Made by a program: the position numbers and the translations under genes. From the NCBI GenBank assembly GCA_011050015.1, contig DRGP01000102.1, positions 1 to 64,000 on the forward strand: a stretch of DNA of 64,000 nt, given 5' to 3'. Within the stretch, counting starts at the first letter, position 1; every line of letters starts with the position of its first letter. The notes under the pieces were generated by a model that had not been told where the DNA came from, made no database searches, and saw only the letters and a list, made by a program, of their open reading frames with translations. This DNA comes from Leeuwenhoekiella sp. (GTDB lineage Bacteria > Bacteroidota > Bacteroidia > Flavobacteriales > Flavobacteriaceae). Below, piece by piece: positions 1-10,678 of the stretch.

Positions 1-146
1 GGTTTGAAAATGGTCATTTTGAGTGATTTTTGCAAAAAATCGTATCGAAAAAGGCCATTTTCAACCGAAAAATACTGATCTCGATACAAAATTCTTTCAG
101 AATTTCACTCGATCTGACACATTTTTCTTAGGTCGAACTCAGGTTA
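1..146 (+). repeat. Dispersed ~170-bp imperfect palindromic repeat, copy A (5' truncated by the window edge), subfamily 1
   Basis: Ends ...tcactcgatctgacacatttttcttaggtcgaactcaggtta; nearly identical to the right part of copy B (14167-14340). Confidence 0.8.
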
Positions 147-362
147 AAATGAAAAACGGAAATATTTTAAATCTCAAAATAAGCGTCATCCCGATGTAGA
201 TCGGGATCAATTCAGCAGATCGAGTGTTGCAAGATCAAAAAAGATTGCTTTTTTCAGATATTTAGAAGAAGTTTGGAAGTATTCAATTCGAGTTACTTTT
301 ATATTTAAAGTATTTGATGCTTTAAATTCATCTATTTTTGAAACCCCCTTCATGTAAGAAAT

Positions 363-1436
363 TTGAAATTAAAAAAACCCCTACTCTATTCCTTAATTTT
401 TCTATTGCAACTCGTTGGTCTGCGTATTCTTCGGGGGAATCCTGAGTTTGTGGAACGCTATTATTCCACCGGCATCTATCCTTATATTGGCAAAGCATTG
501 CGCTATCTGTTGGGGTGGATTTCTTTTTCTATGGGCGATCTGCTTTATGCGGTTTTGATTGTTTGGCTATTGTTTTCACTTTATAAACTGATCAAAAAAC
601 GCTTCGGTAATTGGTTGAAATTTATTACCGAAATGCTGCTGATATTGAATATCATCTACATCTGTTTTCACCTGCTCTGGGGCTTTAATTATTACCGCCT
701 GCCCCTACACCAGGCCTTGCAGATAGGTAACGATTATGACACAGAAGAACTTGGTGATCTCACGCGACGGCTAATAGATCGTGCTAACCAGCTCCATACC
801 CAACTACAGCCCGATGATTCGGCCGCAGTGGTATTTCCCTTTAAAATTCAAGAAGTATTTGATAAAACGCCGCAGGGCTATACTGAAATTGAAGAAAGCT
901 TCCCCAAACTCGATTATCCTCCAAAAAGCATTAAAAATTCGCTTTTTCGGTATCCACTTTCGGTGATGGGTTTTGGCGGTTATCTAAATCCAATCACTAA
1001 CGAAGCGCAGGTCAATGGACTTATACCAGGGCACCGCTGGCCACTGGTGAGTTGTCATGAGCAGGGGCATCAGCTGGGATTTGCTAAAGAAAACGAAGCC
1101 AATTTTATTGGTGTCCTGGCCAGTACCAATAATTCTGACCCCTATTTTAAATATTCGGGCTATATTTTCGCCCTGCGCTACTGCCTTAACGAATTCTACA
1201 TACGCGATCCCGAGGCCGCGGAAAAACTAAAACCTATAATTAAATTTGGGATATTGGCCAATTACAAGGAATCGTATGATTTCTGGGCACGTTTTGAAAA
1301 TCCGCTGGAACCTATAATCGAAGCCATTTACGGAAATTATCTAGTGGCAAATAATCAACCAGCGGGTATGCAAAGTTATAATTATGTAGTCGCACTACTG
1401 GTTAATTATTATAAAGACAAAAAATCGCTTCCTTAG
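363..1436 (+). CDS. DUF3810-like membrane protein with a Zn-protease-like motif (CHEQGHQLGFAKENEAN)
   Basis: Full ORF (TTG start), N-terminal TM helices, HEQGH motif typical of DUF3810 proteins. Confidence 0.8.
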   Translation: MKLKKPLLYSLIFLLQLVGLRILRGNPEFVERYYSTGIYPYIGKALRYLLGWISFSMGDLLYAVLIVWLLFSLYKLIKKRFGNWLKFITEMLLILNIIYICFHLLWGFNYYRLPLHQALQIGNDYDTEELGDLTRRLIDRANQLHTQLQPDDSAAVVFPFKIQEVFDKTPQGYTEIEESFPKLDYPPKSIKNSLFRYPLSVMGFGGYLNPITNEAQVNGLIPGHRWPLVSCHEQGHQLGFAKENEANFIGVLASTNNSDPYFKYSGYIFALRYCLNEFYIRDPEAAEKLKPIIKFGILANYKESYDFWARFENPLEPIIEAIYGNYLVANNQPAGMQSYNYVVALLVNYYKDKKSLP

Positions 1437-1512
1437 TGTTAAAAATAGCATTTGAAGCTGTTAATTTTAATGCATCTTTTACCTTTAAAACGTTTAATTA
1501 ATTCAACTTTTT

Positions 1513-4503
1513 ATGTTAAAAAAACTATTCCTTTCGGGGAGTTTTCTTTTGTGCGGTTTTTTGCTCCAGGCACAGGATTACTTTCCTAAAAATGATGGTG
1601 TGATTACAGAAAACAACAATTACACTGTGTTTAAAAACGCCACCCTGCATCTCAATCCTTCAGAAACTGTAGAAAACGGTATGCTCGTTGTTCAGCAAGG
1701 TAAGATCACCGCAGTAGGAAAATCGGTCTCGATGCCTGATCACGCTGTGGTAATCGACTTGCAGGGAAAGCACATCTATCCTTCGTTTATTGAAACCTAT
1801 TCAGATTTTGGTATTGAAAAGCCCAAAAGAAAAAGTAATGGTCGCAGCCCTCAATACCAACCCACACGCGAAGGCTATTACTGGAACGATCACATTAGGC
1901 CAGAAACCAATGCCTTAGATGACTTTAAGTATGATAACAAAACAGCTGAAGCGATGCTAAAAGCCGGTTTTGGTACTGTACAGACGCATAAAGCAGACGG
2001 TATCGCCCGGGGCACCGGTATGATAATCGCGCTCAACGAACAAGGCACTGCCGCAGACCGTTTGCTCAATGTAAAATCCGCTCAGTTTTTCTCTTTTGAA
2101 AAAAGCAACCTTTCAGACCAGTCTTATCCTACTTCCATTATGGGTGCCACGGCACTTATCAGACAAGTATTTGTAGATGCAAACTGGTACAAAGAAGGTA
2201 ATGAACCCACACGTGACCTTTCGCTGGAAGCCTTGAATAACAATATGAATATGCCTCAGATCTTTAAAGGAGATGGCGTTTATGACGATTTACGTATCGC
2301 AAGCTTATCTAAAGAAACCGATGTGCCTTTTATCATTGTGGGCGGTGGTGATGAGTATCTGCGGATGAACGAGGTTAAAGAAACAGGAGCATCATATATT
2401 TTGCCCCTTAATTTTCCCGATGCCTATGATGTAGAAGACCCTTTCCAAGCCAGTTATGTCTCGCTAAGCCAAATGCTGGAGTGGAACCAATCTCCTGCCA
2501 ATCCCGCAAAATTGCAGGAAGCCGGTCTTACATTTGCCCTCACTGCAAATGGACTCAAATCTCCCGATAAATTTATGGAAATGCTTCAAAAGGCCATGAA
2601 ATATGGTCTTACGGAAGAGCAAGCCTTAGCCTCCTTAACCACCATTCCAGCGCAACTACTGAGACAGGAAGGTAAAATAGGGAGTCTCAAAAATGGCGCT
2701 TGGGCCAATTTTTTGGTCACTTCAGGGCCTATTTTTGATAAGGAAACCGTACTCTACGAAAACTGGGTGCAGGGCAATAAAAATATTATTAAGGATGCTG
2801 ATGTAAAAGATATTGACGGGATGTACACGCTCAATATTTCTGGCACATCATACTCCATGGAAATCTCAAAATCTACCGAAAAACCCAGTGTAACCATAAA
2901 ACAGGGCGATACCAAACTGGGCTCTAAAATCACTTATGACGATGGCTGGCTCAATGTCACGTTTAATACATCCAAAACCAAAGAAAAACAATATATAAGG
3001 ATCATTGCACAAACTGATAAGAAGCCTTTAATAGGAAAAGCAATTCTGGAAGATGGGACAGAAAGCCAGTTTACCGCTACCCGTACCTCTTCTACTACAG
3101 AAAACAAGAATGACGAGAACGATGATGAGGATGAGGATGAAGATGATAAAGACACCGAAATACCAACGGTCATGCCACTCACATATCCTGATGTAGCCTA
3201 CGGTTTTGATAGCCAACCAAAAGCAGAAACCATTCTTTTTCAAAATGCCACCGTATGGACGGGCGAAGATGACGAAGCTCTTGAGGATACTGATGTACTC
3301 ATCAAAAACGGAAAAATAAGTGCCATTGGCCAAAATTTATCAGCTAGTGGAGCACGCGTAATTGATGCAACAGACAAATACCTTACAGCCGGAATTATAG
3401 ATGAACACTCACACATCGCTGCTTTTGATATTAATGAATCTGGTCAGAATTCTTCCGCAGAAGTACGTATGAAAGATGCGGTAGATCCAGATGATATTGA
3501 TATTTATCGCGACCTTGCTGGTGGGGTAACCACGATTCAGTTATTGCACGGTTCGGCCAATCCCATTGGTGGTCAATCTGCTGTAATGAAGCTTAAATGG
3601 GGATCGTCTATTGACGATATGGTCATGGATGACGTGAAATTTATCAAATTTGCCCTCGGTGAAAATGTGAAGCAATCCAACTGGGGCAGTTTCAACCGTT
3701 TTCCGCAGACGCGTATGGGCGTACAGCAAATGTATACTGATTATTTTCAGCGCGCCAAAGAATATGAGGCACGGAAAAAAAGTGGAAAACCCTACCGCAA
3801 GGATTATGAGATGGAAACTTTAGTAGACATACTCAATGGAGAGCGTTTTGTTACTTCCCACAGTTATGTACAGAGCGAGATCAATATGCTTATGAAAGTG
3901 GCCGAAGATTTCGGTTTCCGCATCAATACCTTTACCCACATTCTAGAAGGCTATAAAGTAGCCGATAAAATGAAAGAGCATGGTGTGGCCGGATCGACTT
4001 TTAGTGACTGGTGGGCGTACAAATATGAAGTTAACGACGCGATTCCTTATAATGCCGCCATTATGTGGAGCGAGGGCGTACTTACCGGCATAAACAGTGA
4101 TGATGCAGAGATGTCTCGAAGGTTGAACCAGGAAGCCGCAAAAACCATGAAATATGGAGGCGTTCCAGAAATGGAAGCCTGGAAATTTGTCACTCTCAAC
4201 CCTGCTAAAATGCTACATATAGACGATCGCGTAGGCAGTATCAAAAAAGGAAAAGATGCCGATGTTGTGCTGTGGTCTACAAACCCTATGTCTGTAAGTG
4301 CGGTAGCCGAAAAAACACTTATAGAAGGTGTGGTTTATTTTGATATAGAACGGGACAGGCAACTTCAAAAAGAAGTTAAGCAGAAAAAGAACGAATTAAT
4401 TACCATGATGCTCGCAGCGAAGAACAAAGGCCTCAAGACGCAACCGGCCAAAAAAGAAGAAAAGCAGCGCATGCAATGCGAAACCCTAGAAACCATTAAG
4501 TAA
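1513..4503 (+). CDS. Amidohydrolase family protein with two amidohydrolase-like modules
   Basis: Signal peptide; second module DEHSHIAAFD, TFTHILEG, INSDDAEMSRRL; acidic linker between modules. Confidence 0.85.
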   Translation: MLKKLFLSGSFLLCGFLLQAQDYFPKNDGVITENNNYTVFKNATLHLNPSETVENGMLVVQQGKITAVGKSVSMPDHAVVIDLQGKHIYPSFIETYSDFGIEKPKRKSNGRSPQYQPTREGYYWNDHIRPETNALDDFKYDNKTAEAMLKAGFGTVQTHKADGIARGTGMIIALNEQGTAADRLLNVKSAQFFSFEKSNLSDQSYPTSIMGATALIRQVFVDANWYKEGNEPTRDLSLEALNNNMNMPQIFKGDGVYDDLRIASLSKETDVPFIIVGGGDEYLRMNEVKETGASYILPLNFPDAYDVEDPFQASYVSLSQMLEWNQSPANPAKLQEAGLTFALTANGLKSPDKFMEMLQKAMKYGLTEEQALASLTTIPAQLLRQEGKIGSLKNGAWANFLVTSGPIFDKETVLYENWVQGNKNIIKDADVKDIDGMYTLNISGTSYSMEISKSTEKPSVTIKQGDTKLGSKITYDDGWLNVTFNTSKTKEKQYIRIIAQTDKKPLIGKAILEDGTESQFTATRTSSTTENKNDENDDEDEDEDDKDTEIPTVMPLTYPDVAYGFDSQPKAETILFQNATVWTGEDDEALEDTDVLIKNGKISAIGQNLSASGARVIDATDKYLTAGIIDEHSHIAAFDINESGQNSSAEVRMKDAVDPDDIDIYRDLAGGVTTIQLLHGSANPIGGQSAVMKLKWGSSIDDMVMDDVKFIKFALGENVKQSNWGSFNRFPQTRMGVQQMYTDYFQRAKEYEARKKSGKPYRKDYEMETLVDILNGERFVTSHSYVQSEINMLMKVAEDFGFRINTFTHILEGYKVADKMKEHGVAGSTFSDWWAYKYEVNDAIPYNAAIMWSEGVLTGINSDDAEMSRRLNQEAAKTMKYGGVPEMEAWKFVTLNPAKMLHIDDRVGSIKKGKDADVVLWSTNPMSVSAVAEKTLIEGVVYFDIERDRQLQKEVKQKKNELITMMLAAKNKGLKTQPAKKEEKQRMQCETLETIK

Positions 4504-4504
4504 T

Positions 4505-5794
4505 ATGAAAAAATTTAAAATACTAGTATTTGCTTTCCTAATCACTCTAACTGCTGTGGCGCAGCAAACCCCAGCACCTAAGCAAAGTGGGGAAATCACC
4601 CTAAAAGGTGGAACTGCCCATATAGGAAATGGAAAAGTGATTGAGAATAGTATCATTTTTATAAAGGATGGAAAAATTACCGGCGTTTATGATGCACAGA
4701 ACAATACCATAGAACCTAAAGGAGAGGTCATTGATGTAACTAGCAAGCATATTTACCCTGGTTTCATAGCCCCGGACACCACTCTGGGACTCGTTGAGAT
4801 CAGTGCCGTTCGCGCTACCGAAGATCAGGATGAAATAGGTGAATTCAACCCACATATTGAAGCCATTGTAGCTTACAATGCCGAGTCAAAAGTAGTTGAA
4901 AGTATGCGGCCCAATGGGGTACTTCTCGCACAGACGGTTCCGCAGGGCGGGACCATAAGTGGCACTTCTTCTGTCGTGCAACTTGATGCATGGAACTGGG
5001 AAGACGCTGTAGTAAAGCGCGGTGATGGCGTACACCTCAACTGGCCCAATAGTTTTCGCCGTGGGCGCTGGTGGCTGGGCGAAGAACCCGGTTACAGTCC
5101 CAATAAAAGTTATGCTGAAGATGTGACTAAGATAAAGGATTTCATAAACCAATCCAGCGCTTATACCGGAGGGGACAATGCTATTAAAAACCTGCCCTAC
5201 GCTTCTATGAAATCCATTTTAGACGGTGATAGTAATCTTTATATTCACGTGGATGGAGAAAAGGAAATTCTGGACGTATTGCGATTTAAAACAGCAATGA
5301 ACCTTGATCATGTAGTGCTTGTGGGCGCTTACCGTGCCTATACCATTGCCGATCAGGTAGCTAAGGCCAATGTTCCTGTCATTCTTGCACGGGTACACAG
5401 TTTACCTGAAACTGAAGATGATGATTATGATATTTCTTATAAAATGGCCAAAATTCTGGATGATGCTGGTGTACTCGTCGCGCTAGGCAATAGCGGCGAA
5501 TACTGGCAAGCCCGGAATATTCCATTTTATGCAGGTCAGGTAACCGCCCACGGAATGTCTTTTGAAGATGCGTTAAGCCTAATCACACTCAATACTGCAA
5601 AAATATTAGGTATTGACTCCGAAATGGGTTCCCTTGAAGAAGGAAAAGATGCCACTTTGTTTGTGAGCACAGGAAACGCTTTGGAAATGAAAGGTAATAA
5701 TGTAGAAAAAGCCATGATTAAAGGCCGAGACATCAGTCTGGAAACCCACCAGACCGAACTTTGGAAACGCTATATGGAAAAATATAGCCGGTAA
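4505..5794 (+). CDS. Amidohydrolase/imidazolonepropionase-like secreted protein
   Basis: Signal peptide, C-terminal LITLNTAKILGIDSEMGSLEEGKDATLFV typical of amidohydrolases; adjacent to related 996-aa ORF. Confidence 0.8.
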   Translation: MKKFKILVFAFLITLTAVAQQTPAPKQSGEITLKGGTAHIGNGKVIENSIIFIKDGKITGVYDAQNNTIEPKGEVIDVTSKHIYPGFIAPDTTLGLVEISAVRATEDQDEIGEFNPHIEAIVAYNAESKVVESMRPNGVLLAQTVPQGGTISGTSSVVQLDAWNWEDAVVKRGDGVHLNWPNSFRRGRWWLGEEPGYSPNKSYAEDVTKIKDFINQSSAYTGGDNAIKNLPYASMKSILDGDSNLYIHVDGEKEILDVLRFKTAMNLDHVVLVGAYRAYTIADQVAKANVPVILARVHSLPETEDDDYDISYKMAKILDDAGVLVALGNSGEYWQARNIPFYAGQVTAHGMSFEDALSLITLNTAKILGIDSEMGSLEEGKDATLFVSTGNALEMKGNNVEKAMIKGRDISLETHQTELWKRYMEKYSR

Positions 5795-5819
5795 ATTTTA
5801 AAAAATCACTTTAAAAAAG

Positions 5820-5861
5820 TCGGTATAAAGTCTGTATTTTCAGGTTTTATACCGATTTTTT
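5820..5861 (+). terminator. Rho-independent terminator
   Basis: Perfect 10-bp stem tcggtataaa/tttataccga followed by tttttt. Confidence 0.8.
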
Positions 5862-6023
5862 ATTGGTCATTATCCACTCTTCTATTTTTGAAAAATTATT
5901 ACAGATTTTGAATTGAAAAAAGCAATTTTAACCAAAAAACAACCATTTTTAAGTGAAAAATATGAGATTCGAGTGTTCCCTTTGGGGGCTAGGGGGATGA
6001 GATAAATTCGTAATTTTACGTCC

Positions 6024-7439
6024 ATGCAAATTCAAGATACCATTACAGCACTGGCCACCGCATCTGGTGCGGGGGCAATTGCCATTATTCGCGTTTCCGG
6101 AGAAAATTCCATTGCGATCGTCAATTCCATTTTTAAAGCCAAAAGTGGGAAGCGATTGATTGATCAGGATTCCCACACATTACATCTGGGAAACATCTAC
6201 GACAACCAGCGCATTATTGACGAGGTATTAGTTTCTCTTTTTAAAGGTACCCGTTCCTACACCGGTGAACCCACGGTAGAAATATCCTGTCATGGCAGTC
6301 CGTACATTCAACAGGAAATCCTGCAATTATTACTTCGGAAAGGATGTCGAGCCGCAAAAGCAGGCGAATTTACCTTACGCGCATTCATTAATGGAAAAAT
6401 GGATCTCAGCCAAGCGGAAGCGGTTGCAGACCTCATTGCCAGTGACAATGCCGGCGCCCACCAGATCGCCATGCAGCAAATGCGGGGTGGTTTTAGTGCC
6501 GAAATTGCCGGTTTACGGCAAGAATTGCTCGATTTTGCCTCACTTATTGAACTCGAACTCGATTTTTCAGAAGAAGACGTGGAATTTGCCAACCGGGAGC
6601 ATTTTCAACAATTGATCACAAAAATCACCCGTGTACTCAAACGCCTCATAGATTCCTTTGCCACGGGCAATGTGATCAAAAATGGCATTCCGGTCGCCAT
6701 TGTGGGCGAACCCAACGTGGGCAAATCAACACTGCTCAACGTCCTTCTTAATGAAGAGCGTGCCATTGTAAGCGAAATCGCGGGCACAACCCGTGATACT
6801 ATTGAGGACGAACTTTCCATTGGTGGAATTGGATTTCGTTTCATCGACACCGCGGGAATACGGGAGACCGTTGATGTGATTGAAGGTCTGGGCATCAAAA
6901 AGACCTTTGAAAAAATAGGTCAGGCGCAGGTGGTTTTATACCTCATTAATGCGGAAAAATTCAAAAAACAAGCGGAGCCTTTTAAGGTTGAAATAGAGAA
7001 AATAAAAAATCAATTTCCAGGAAAATCTCTCGTTATTGTTGCTAATAAAATTGATTTTTTAAGTAAAAAAGAGCAGGAAAAGATCAAAAATGAATTGGGA
7101 ATTCTTGTGAAAAACAATGAGAAATCAGCAGCCCTTTTGATATCAGCAAAGACTGGCGCTGGGGTTGATGGCCTTAAAGAACAGCTTCTTCAATTTATCA
7201 ACACCGGTGCCCTTCGCAATAATGAAACACTGGTTACTAATTCCCGTCATTATGATGCCCTCCTAAAAGCTTTGGAAGAAATTGAAAAAATACAAGAAGG
7301 AATAAATGCTGGTCTCACCGGCGACCTTCTCGCTATAGATATTCGGGAGGCACTGTATCACTTTGGGGAGATTACTGGTCAAGTTACGAATGATGAGCTT
7401 TTGGGGAATATATTTGCTAATTTTTGTATTGGGAAATAG
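6024..7439 (+). CDS. mnmE: tRNA uridine-5-carboxymethylaminomethyl(34) synthesis GTPase MnmE
   Basis: GTPase motifs GEPNVGKSTLLN, DTAGIRET; C-terminal FCIGK. Confidence 0.97.
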   Translation: MQIQDTITALATASGAGAIAIIRVSGENSIAIVNSIFKAKSGKRLIDQDSHTLHLGNIYDNQRIIDEVLVSLFKGTRSYTGEPTVEISCHGSPYIQQEILQLLLRKGCRAAKAGEFTLRAFINGKMDLSQAEAVADLIASDNAGAHQIAMQQMRGGFSAEIAGLRQELLDFASLIELELDFSEEDVEFANREHFQQLITKITRVLKRLIDSFATGNVIKNGIPVAIVGEPNVGKSTLLNVLLNEERAIVSEIAGTTRDTIEDELSIGGIGFRFIDTAGIRETVDVIEGLGIKKTFEKIGQAQVVLYLINAEKFKKQAEPFKVEIEKIKNQFPGKSLVIVANKIDFLSKKEQEKIKNELGILVKNNEKSAALLISAKTGAGVDGLKEQLLQFINTGALRNNETLVTNSRHYDALLKALEEIEKIQEGINAGLTGDLLAIDIREALYHFGEITGQVTNDELLGNIFANFCIGK

Positions 7440-7536
7440 GCCTGTAAATACGAAGGATGATAGATAATCTTTGAATGTACCGCCTTCAGACATGAGAACC
7501 CGTTATCGGACAACGTAATGAGCCTGGTTTTCATTT

Positions 7537-7635
7537 CTATTTAAACATTTCATCTACAACTGTTTCAACGACCTTAATAATCTCACCTTTAATAGCTAAA
7601 TCTTTAGCAGCAAATTCTAAAACTTAGACATTCAT
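7537..7635 (-). pseudogene. Possible short gene remnant with an in-frame stop
   Basis: Minus strand reads MNV*VLEFAAKDLAIKGEIIKVVETVVDEMFK*; protein-like composition. Confidence 0.3.
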
Positions 7636-7769
7636 AAAAATAGATATGCACCTTATTTTTGAAAACTGTGTAATCTTAACATTTTTTCGGCTTAAATATT
7701 CCATTTTTATTGCTTCGCTCCATAGGTTTGTGTAATTTTCATCATCCTTAATTATGATGAATTAAAAAT

Positions 7770-8315
7770 ATGCATAGAAGAGAAGCAGTAAAGCGCATCG
7801 CATTGGCATCAATAGCCGCTATGGTGATGACCCGATGCGATTTTGGTGAGGAAGAAGTAACCGAGTTTTTATCAGAAGGCAAACTTCAGTTAAACCAAAA
7901 GCACAAAAAATATCTTGCTCAGATAAGTGAGACCTTTCTTCCTATCAAAGGAAAATCTGATAGAATAGACCCTGCGGCAGATTTTATAATGACCATGGTG
8001 AATGACTGCAAAAGTCCTGCAGATATTCAAAAATTTGCCGTTGGCTTCAACGATTATAAAAATTTAATGAACCAAAGCAGTCTTGAAATCGATACAGATG
8101 AACCTGAAGAAGTTCTTACTGTGGTTGAAGGAGTGCTGGATAAAAAGGAATCAAAAGAGGAATTGACTTACTTTATTTTAACCGTACGAGAACTTTCTCT
8201 TAAAAATCTAACATCTTCAGCTTTTTTCATGGAGGATTACCTGGATTACCAATTAATCCCTTCTGAATATATAGCCTGTTACGATATTACAAAAAGCCAG
8301 AATGAACGAATCTAA
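7770..8315 (+). CDS. Gluconate 2-dehydrogenase subunit 3-like protein
   Basis: Tat/lipoprotein-like N-terminus (MHRREAVKRIALAS), position immediately upstream of a GMC oxidoreductase with 14-nt overlap. Confidence 0.75.
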   Translation: MHRREAVKRIALASIAAMVMTRCDFGEEEVTEFLSEGKLQLNQKHKKYLAQISETFLPIKGKSDRIDPAADFIMTMVNDCKSPADIQKFAVGFNDYKNLMNQSSLEIDTDEPEEVLTVVEGVLDKKESKEELTYFILTVRELSLKNLTSSAFFMEDYLDYQLIPSEYIACYDITKSQNERI

Positions 8316-9999
8316 TTATGATGCTATCATTATAGGCGCCGGCATGAGCGGCGGTTGGGTAGCGAAAGAACTTTGTGAACAGGGATTAAAAACACTATTA
8401 CTAGAGCGCGGGCCCGATGTAAAACACATACAGGATTACCCCACCACAAATATGCAGCCCTGGGAATTTAAACACCGGGGTGAAATGCCATACGATGTTC
8501 AAAAAGAAAACCCTATTGTCTCCCGCTGTTATGCTTTTAAGGAAGACAATGCCCACTTTATGGTCAAGGATAAGGAACACCCATATAAACAGGACAAGCC
8601 TTTCGACTGGATCAGAGGATATCAGGTAGGTGGCAAATCGCTGCTCTGGGCAAGACAGACGCAACGATGGAGTGATTTTGATTTTGAAGGACCTGCAAGG
8701 GACGGCTTTTCTGTAGATTGGCCCATACGGTATAAGGATCTTGCCCCCTGGTATAGCAAAGTTGAAAAATTTGCGGGTATTACCGGAAATAAAGATGGCC
8801 TGGAAACACTTCCCGATGGGGAATTTTTGCCTGCCTGGCAACTCAATTGCGTACAGGACTATTTTACAGATGTTATAGCAAAGAATTATAAAGACCGGCA
8901 TGTTATTTTTGGCAGATGTGCACATTTAGCCGAAGCCAAAGACATTCACCGAGAACAGGGAAGGACGCAGTGTATGAAAAGAACCGAATGTGAACGAGGT
9001 TGCCCTTTTGGTGGGTATTTCAGTTCCGTTTCTTCTACCATTCCCTGGGCGTTAAAATCAGGAAATCTAACACTAAAACCTTATTCTGTTGTAGAATCTG
9101 TAATGTATGATGAAGAAAGTGGTAAAGCCTCTGGTGTGCGGGTCATCGATTCCAATACGAAAGAAGTCACTGAGTATACGTCTAAAATAGTATTCCTAAA
9201 TGCCGGATCTATAAATACAGTAAGTATCCTATTAAATTCTAAATCTGATAGATTTCCGAATGGCCTGGGAAATGATACTGGACTCCTAGGTAAATATGTA
9301 GGATTTCATAATTACCGCGGAAAAGTAAATGCGATTCACGATGGGCATATAAATACTGCAGTTAAAGGTAGGATCCCTACTGGTGCATACATCCCCCGTT
9401 TTCAAAACATACATCGTCAGGAAACGGATTTCCTAAGAGGTTATGCGGCTACATTTTTTGCAGGAAGGTCTAAGCAGGTGGAGATGGGCGAAGGTTTTGG
9501 TCATGCACTGAGTAGCCAGATTCTGGATAATCAACCTGAATATGGCCCTTGGCATGTAGGCTCTGGAATTATGGGGGCGACCATACCAAAAGAAACTAAT
9601 TATATTAAGCTGGACGAAACCGAAACGGATGAATGGGGAAATCCCCTTATTCGCATTTCTATGGAGTATGATGACAACGACGAGAAAATGCTTAAACATT
9701 TCTTTGGGCAGTTTACCGAAATGTTTGAAAAAGCAGGCTTTGAAAACATCACACAGGCAGACAGTAAGCAAGCACCCGGTCTTGACATACATGAAATGGG
9801 TGGTGCCCGTATGGGTAAAGATGCAAAAACTTCGGTTTTAAATAAATGGAATCAATTGCATAATTGTAAGAATGTCTTTGTGACAGATGGAGCTTGCATG
9901 ACATCCACCTCTACACAAAACCCTTCACTCACTTATATGGCTATATCAGCGCGCGCTGCTAATTATGCTGTTGAAGCTTTAAAAAAGGGCGAAATTTAG
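8302..9999 (+). CDS. GMC family oxidoreductase
   Basis: N-terminal IIGAGMSGGWVAKEL dinucleotide-binding motif; C-terminal HEMGGARMG...VFVTDGACMTSTSTQNPSLTYMA. Confidence 0.93.
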   Translation: MNESNYDAIIIGAGMSGGWVAKELCEQGLKTLLLERGPDVKHIQDYPTTNMQPWEFKHRGEMPYDVQKENPIVSRCYAFKEDNAHFMVKDKEHPYKQDKPFDWIRGYQVGGKSLLWARQTQRWSDFDFEGPARDGFSVDWPIRYKDLAPWYSKVEKFAGITGNKDGLETLPDGEFLPAWQLNCVQDYFTDVIAKNYKDRHVIFGRCAHLAEAKDIHREQGRTQCMKRTECERGCPFGGYFSSVSSTIPWALKSGNLTLKPYSVVESVMYDEESGKASGVRVIDSNTKEVTEYTSKIVFLNAGSINTVSILLNSKSDRFPNGLGNDTGLLGKYVGFHNYRGKVNAIHDGHINTAVKGRIPTGAYIPRFQNIHRQETDFLRGYAATFFAGRSKQVEMGEGFGHALSSQILDNQPEYGPWHVGSGIMGATIPKETNYIKLDETETDEWGNPLIRISMEYDDNDEKMLKHFFGQFTEMFEKAGFENITQADSKQAPGLDIHEMGGARMGKDAKTSVLNKWNQLHNCKNVFVTDGACMTSTSTQNPSLTYMAISARAANYAVEALKKGEI

Positions 10000-10020
10000 A
10001 ATAATCAACTCTTATACATA

Positions 10021-10052
10021 AAATCCGCTTTTTTAGGCGGATTTTTTTTTAA
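10021..10052 (+). terminator. Rho-independent terminator
   Basis: aaatccgc-tttttta-gcggattttttttt hairpin with T tract. Confidence 0.8.
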
Positions 10053-10678
10053 TCCAGTCCTCACTTTGGAAGGTATTTTGCTTTGCTCTATTTGATCTTC
10101 GCCAAATAAAAAAAATGTAAAATTAGATGATAAATATTACCTTCAATCTTATGTACAATGGCTTTCGAGTATCAAACAAGCAGTATTGATCGGTAGGGCG
10201 CTGTGTACTAAATGCCTACCATTCGATTTCTAGAAATGTCCACTTGTGCAAAGTAATTGGGTAAGAAAGCATTCCTAATTATAATAAACCGGCGTTCCTT
10301 GATACCGATCAGATGAATCAATTGACCTGCTCGTAGGAGTAATAAAAATATTTCATAAATTAAATGAGAGTATATTCATAGGATTTCATGCGACTTGATT
10401 TATTCTGTTGTGAATGGAAGTAAGCAAAAAAAATTATAGATTAGCGCATCTTGGACTAATTTCAGACTTATGTTATAATACCTCGATTCCCCCTGAGGCA
10501 AATCAGGATTTATAGTCAAAAATCGAATCTACCAAAGAGAGACTATCAATAAGACGCTCCCTCAACCCCAAACTTACGAAAAAGGCTACAAAAAGAGTAA
10601 TACCACGCTCTGAACAATCTGTAAAACAAATACTTATAGATAATTTTCTTAACTTCCATGATATTTAAAGCATAGGTC

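Noticed and set aside
2934-3333. Antisense ORFs (82 and 101 aa) opposite the acidic linker
   Set aside because: Low-complexity Ser/Ile runs are the reverse reading of GAT/GAG repeats inside a clear CDS.
8401-8925. 174-aa minus-strand ORF
   Set aside because: Antisense to the GMC oxidoreductase; no recognisable motifs.
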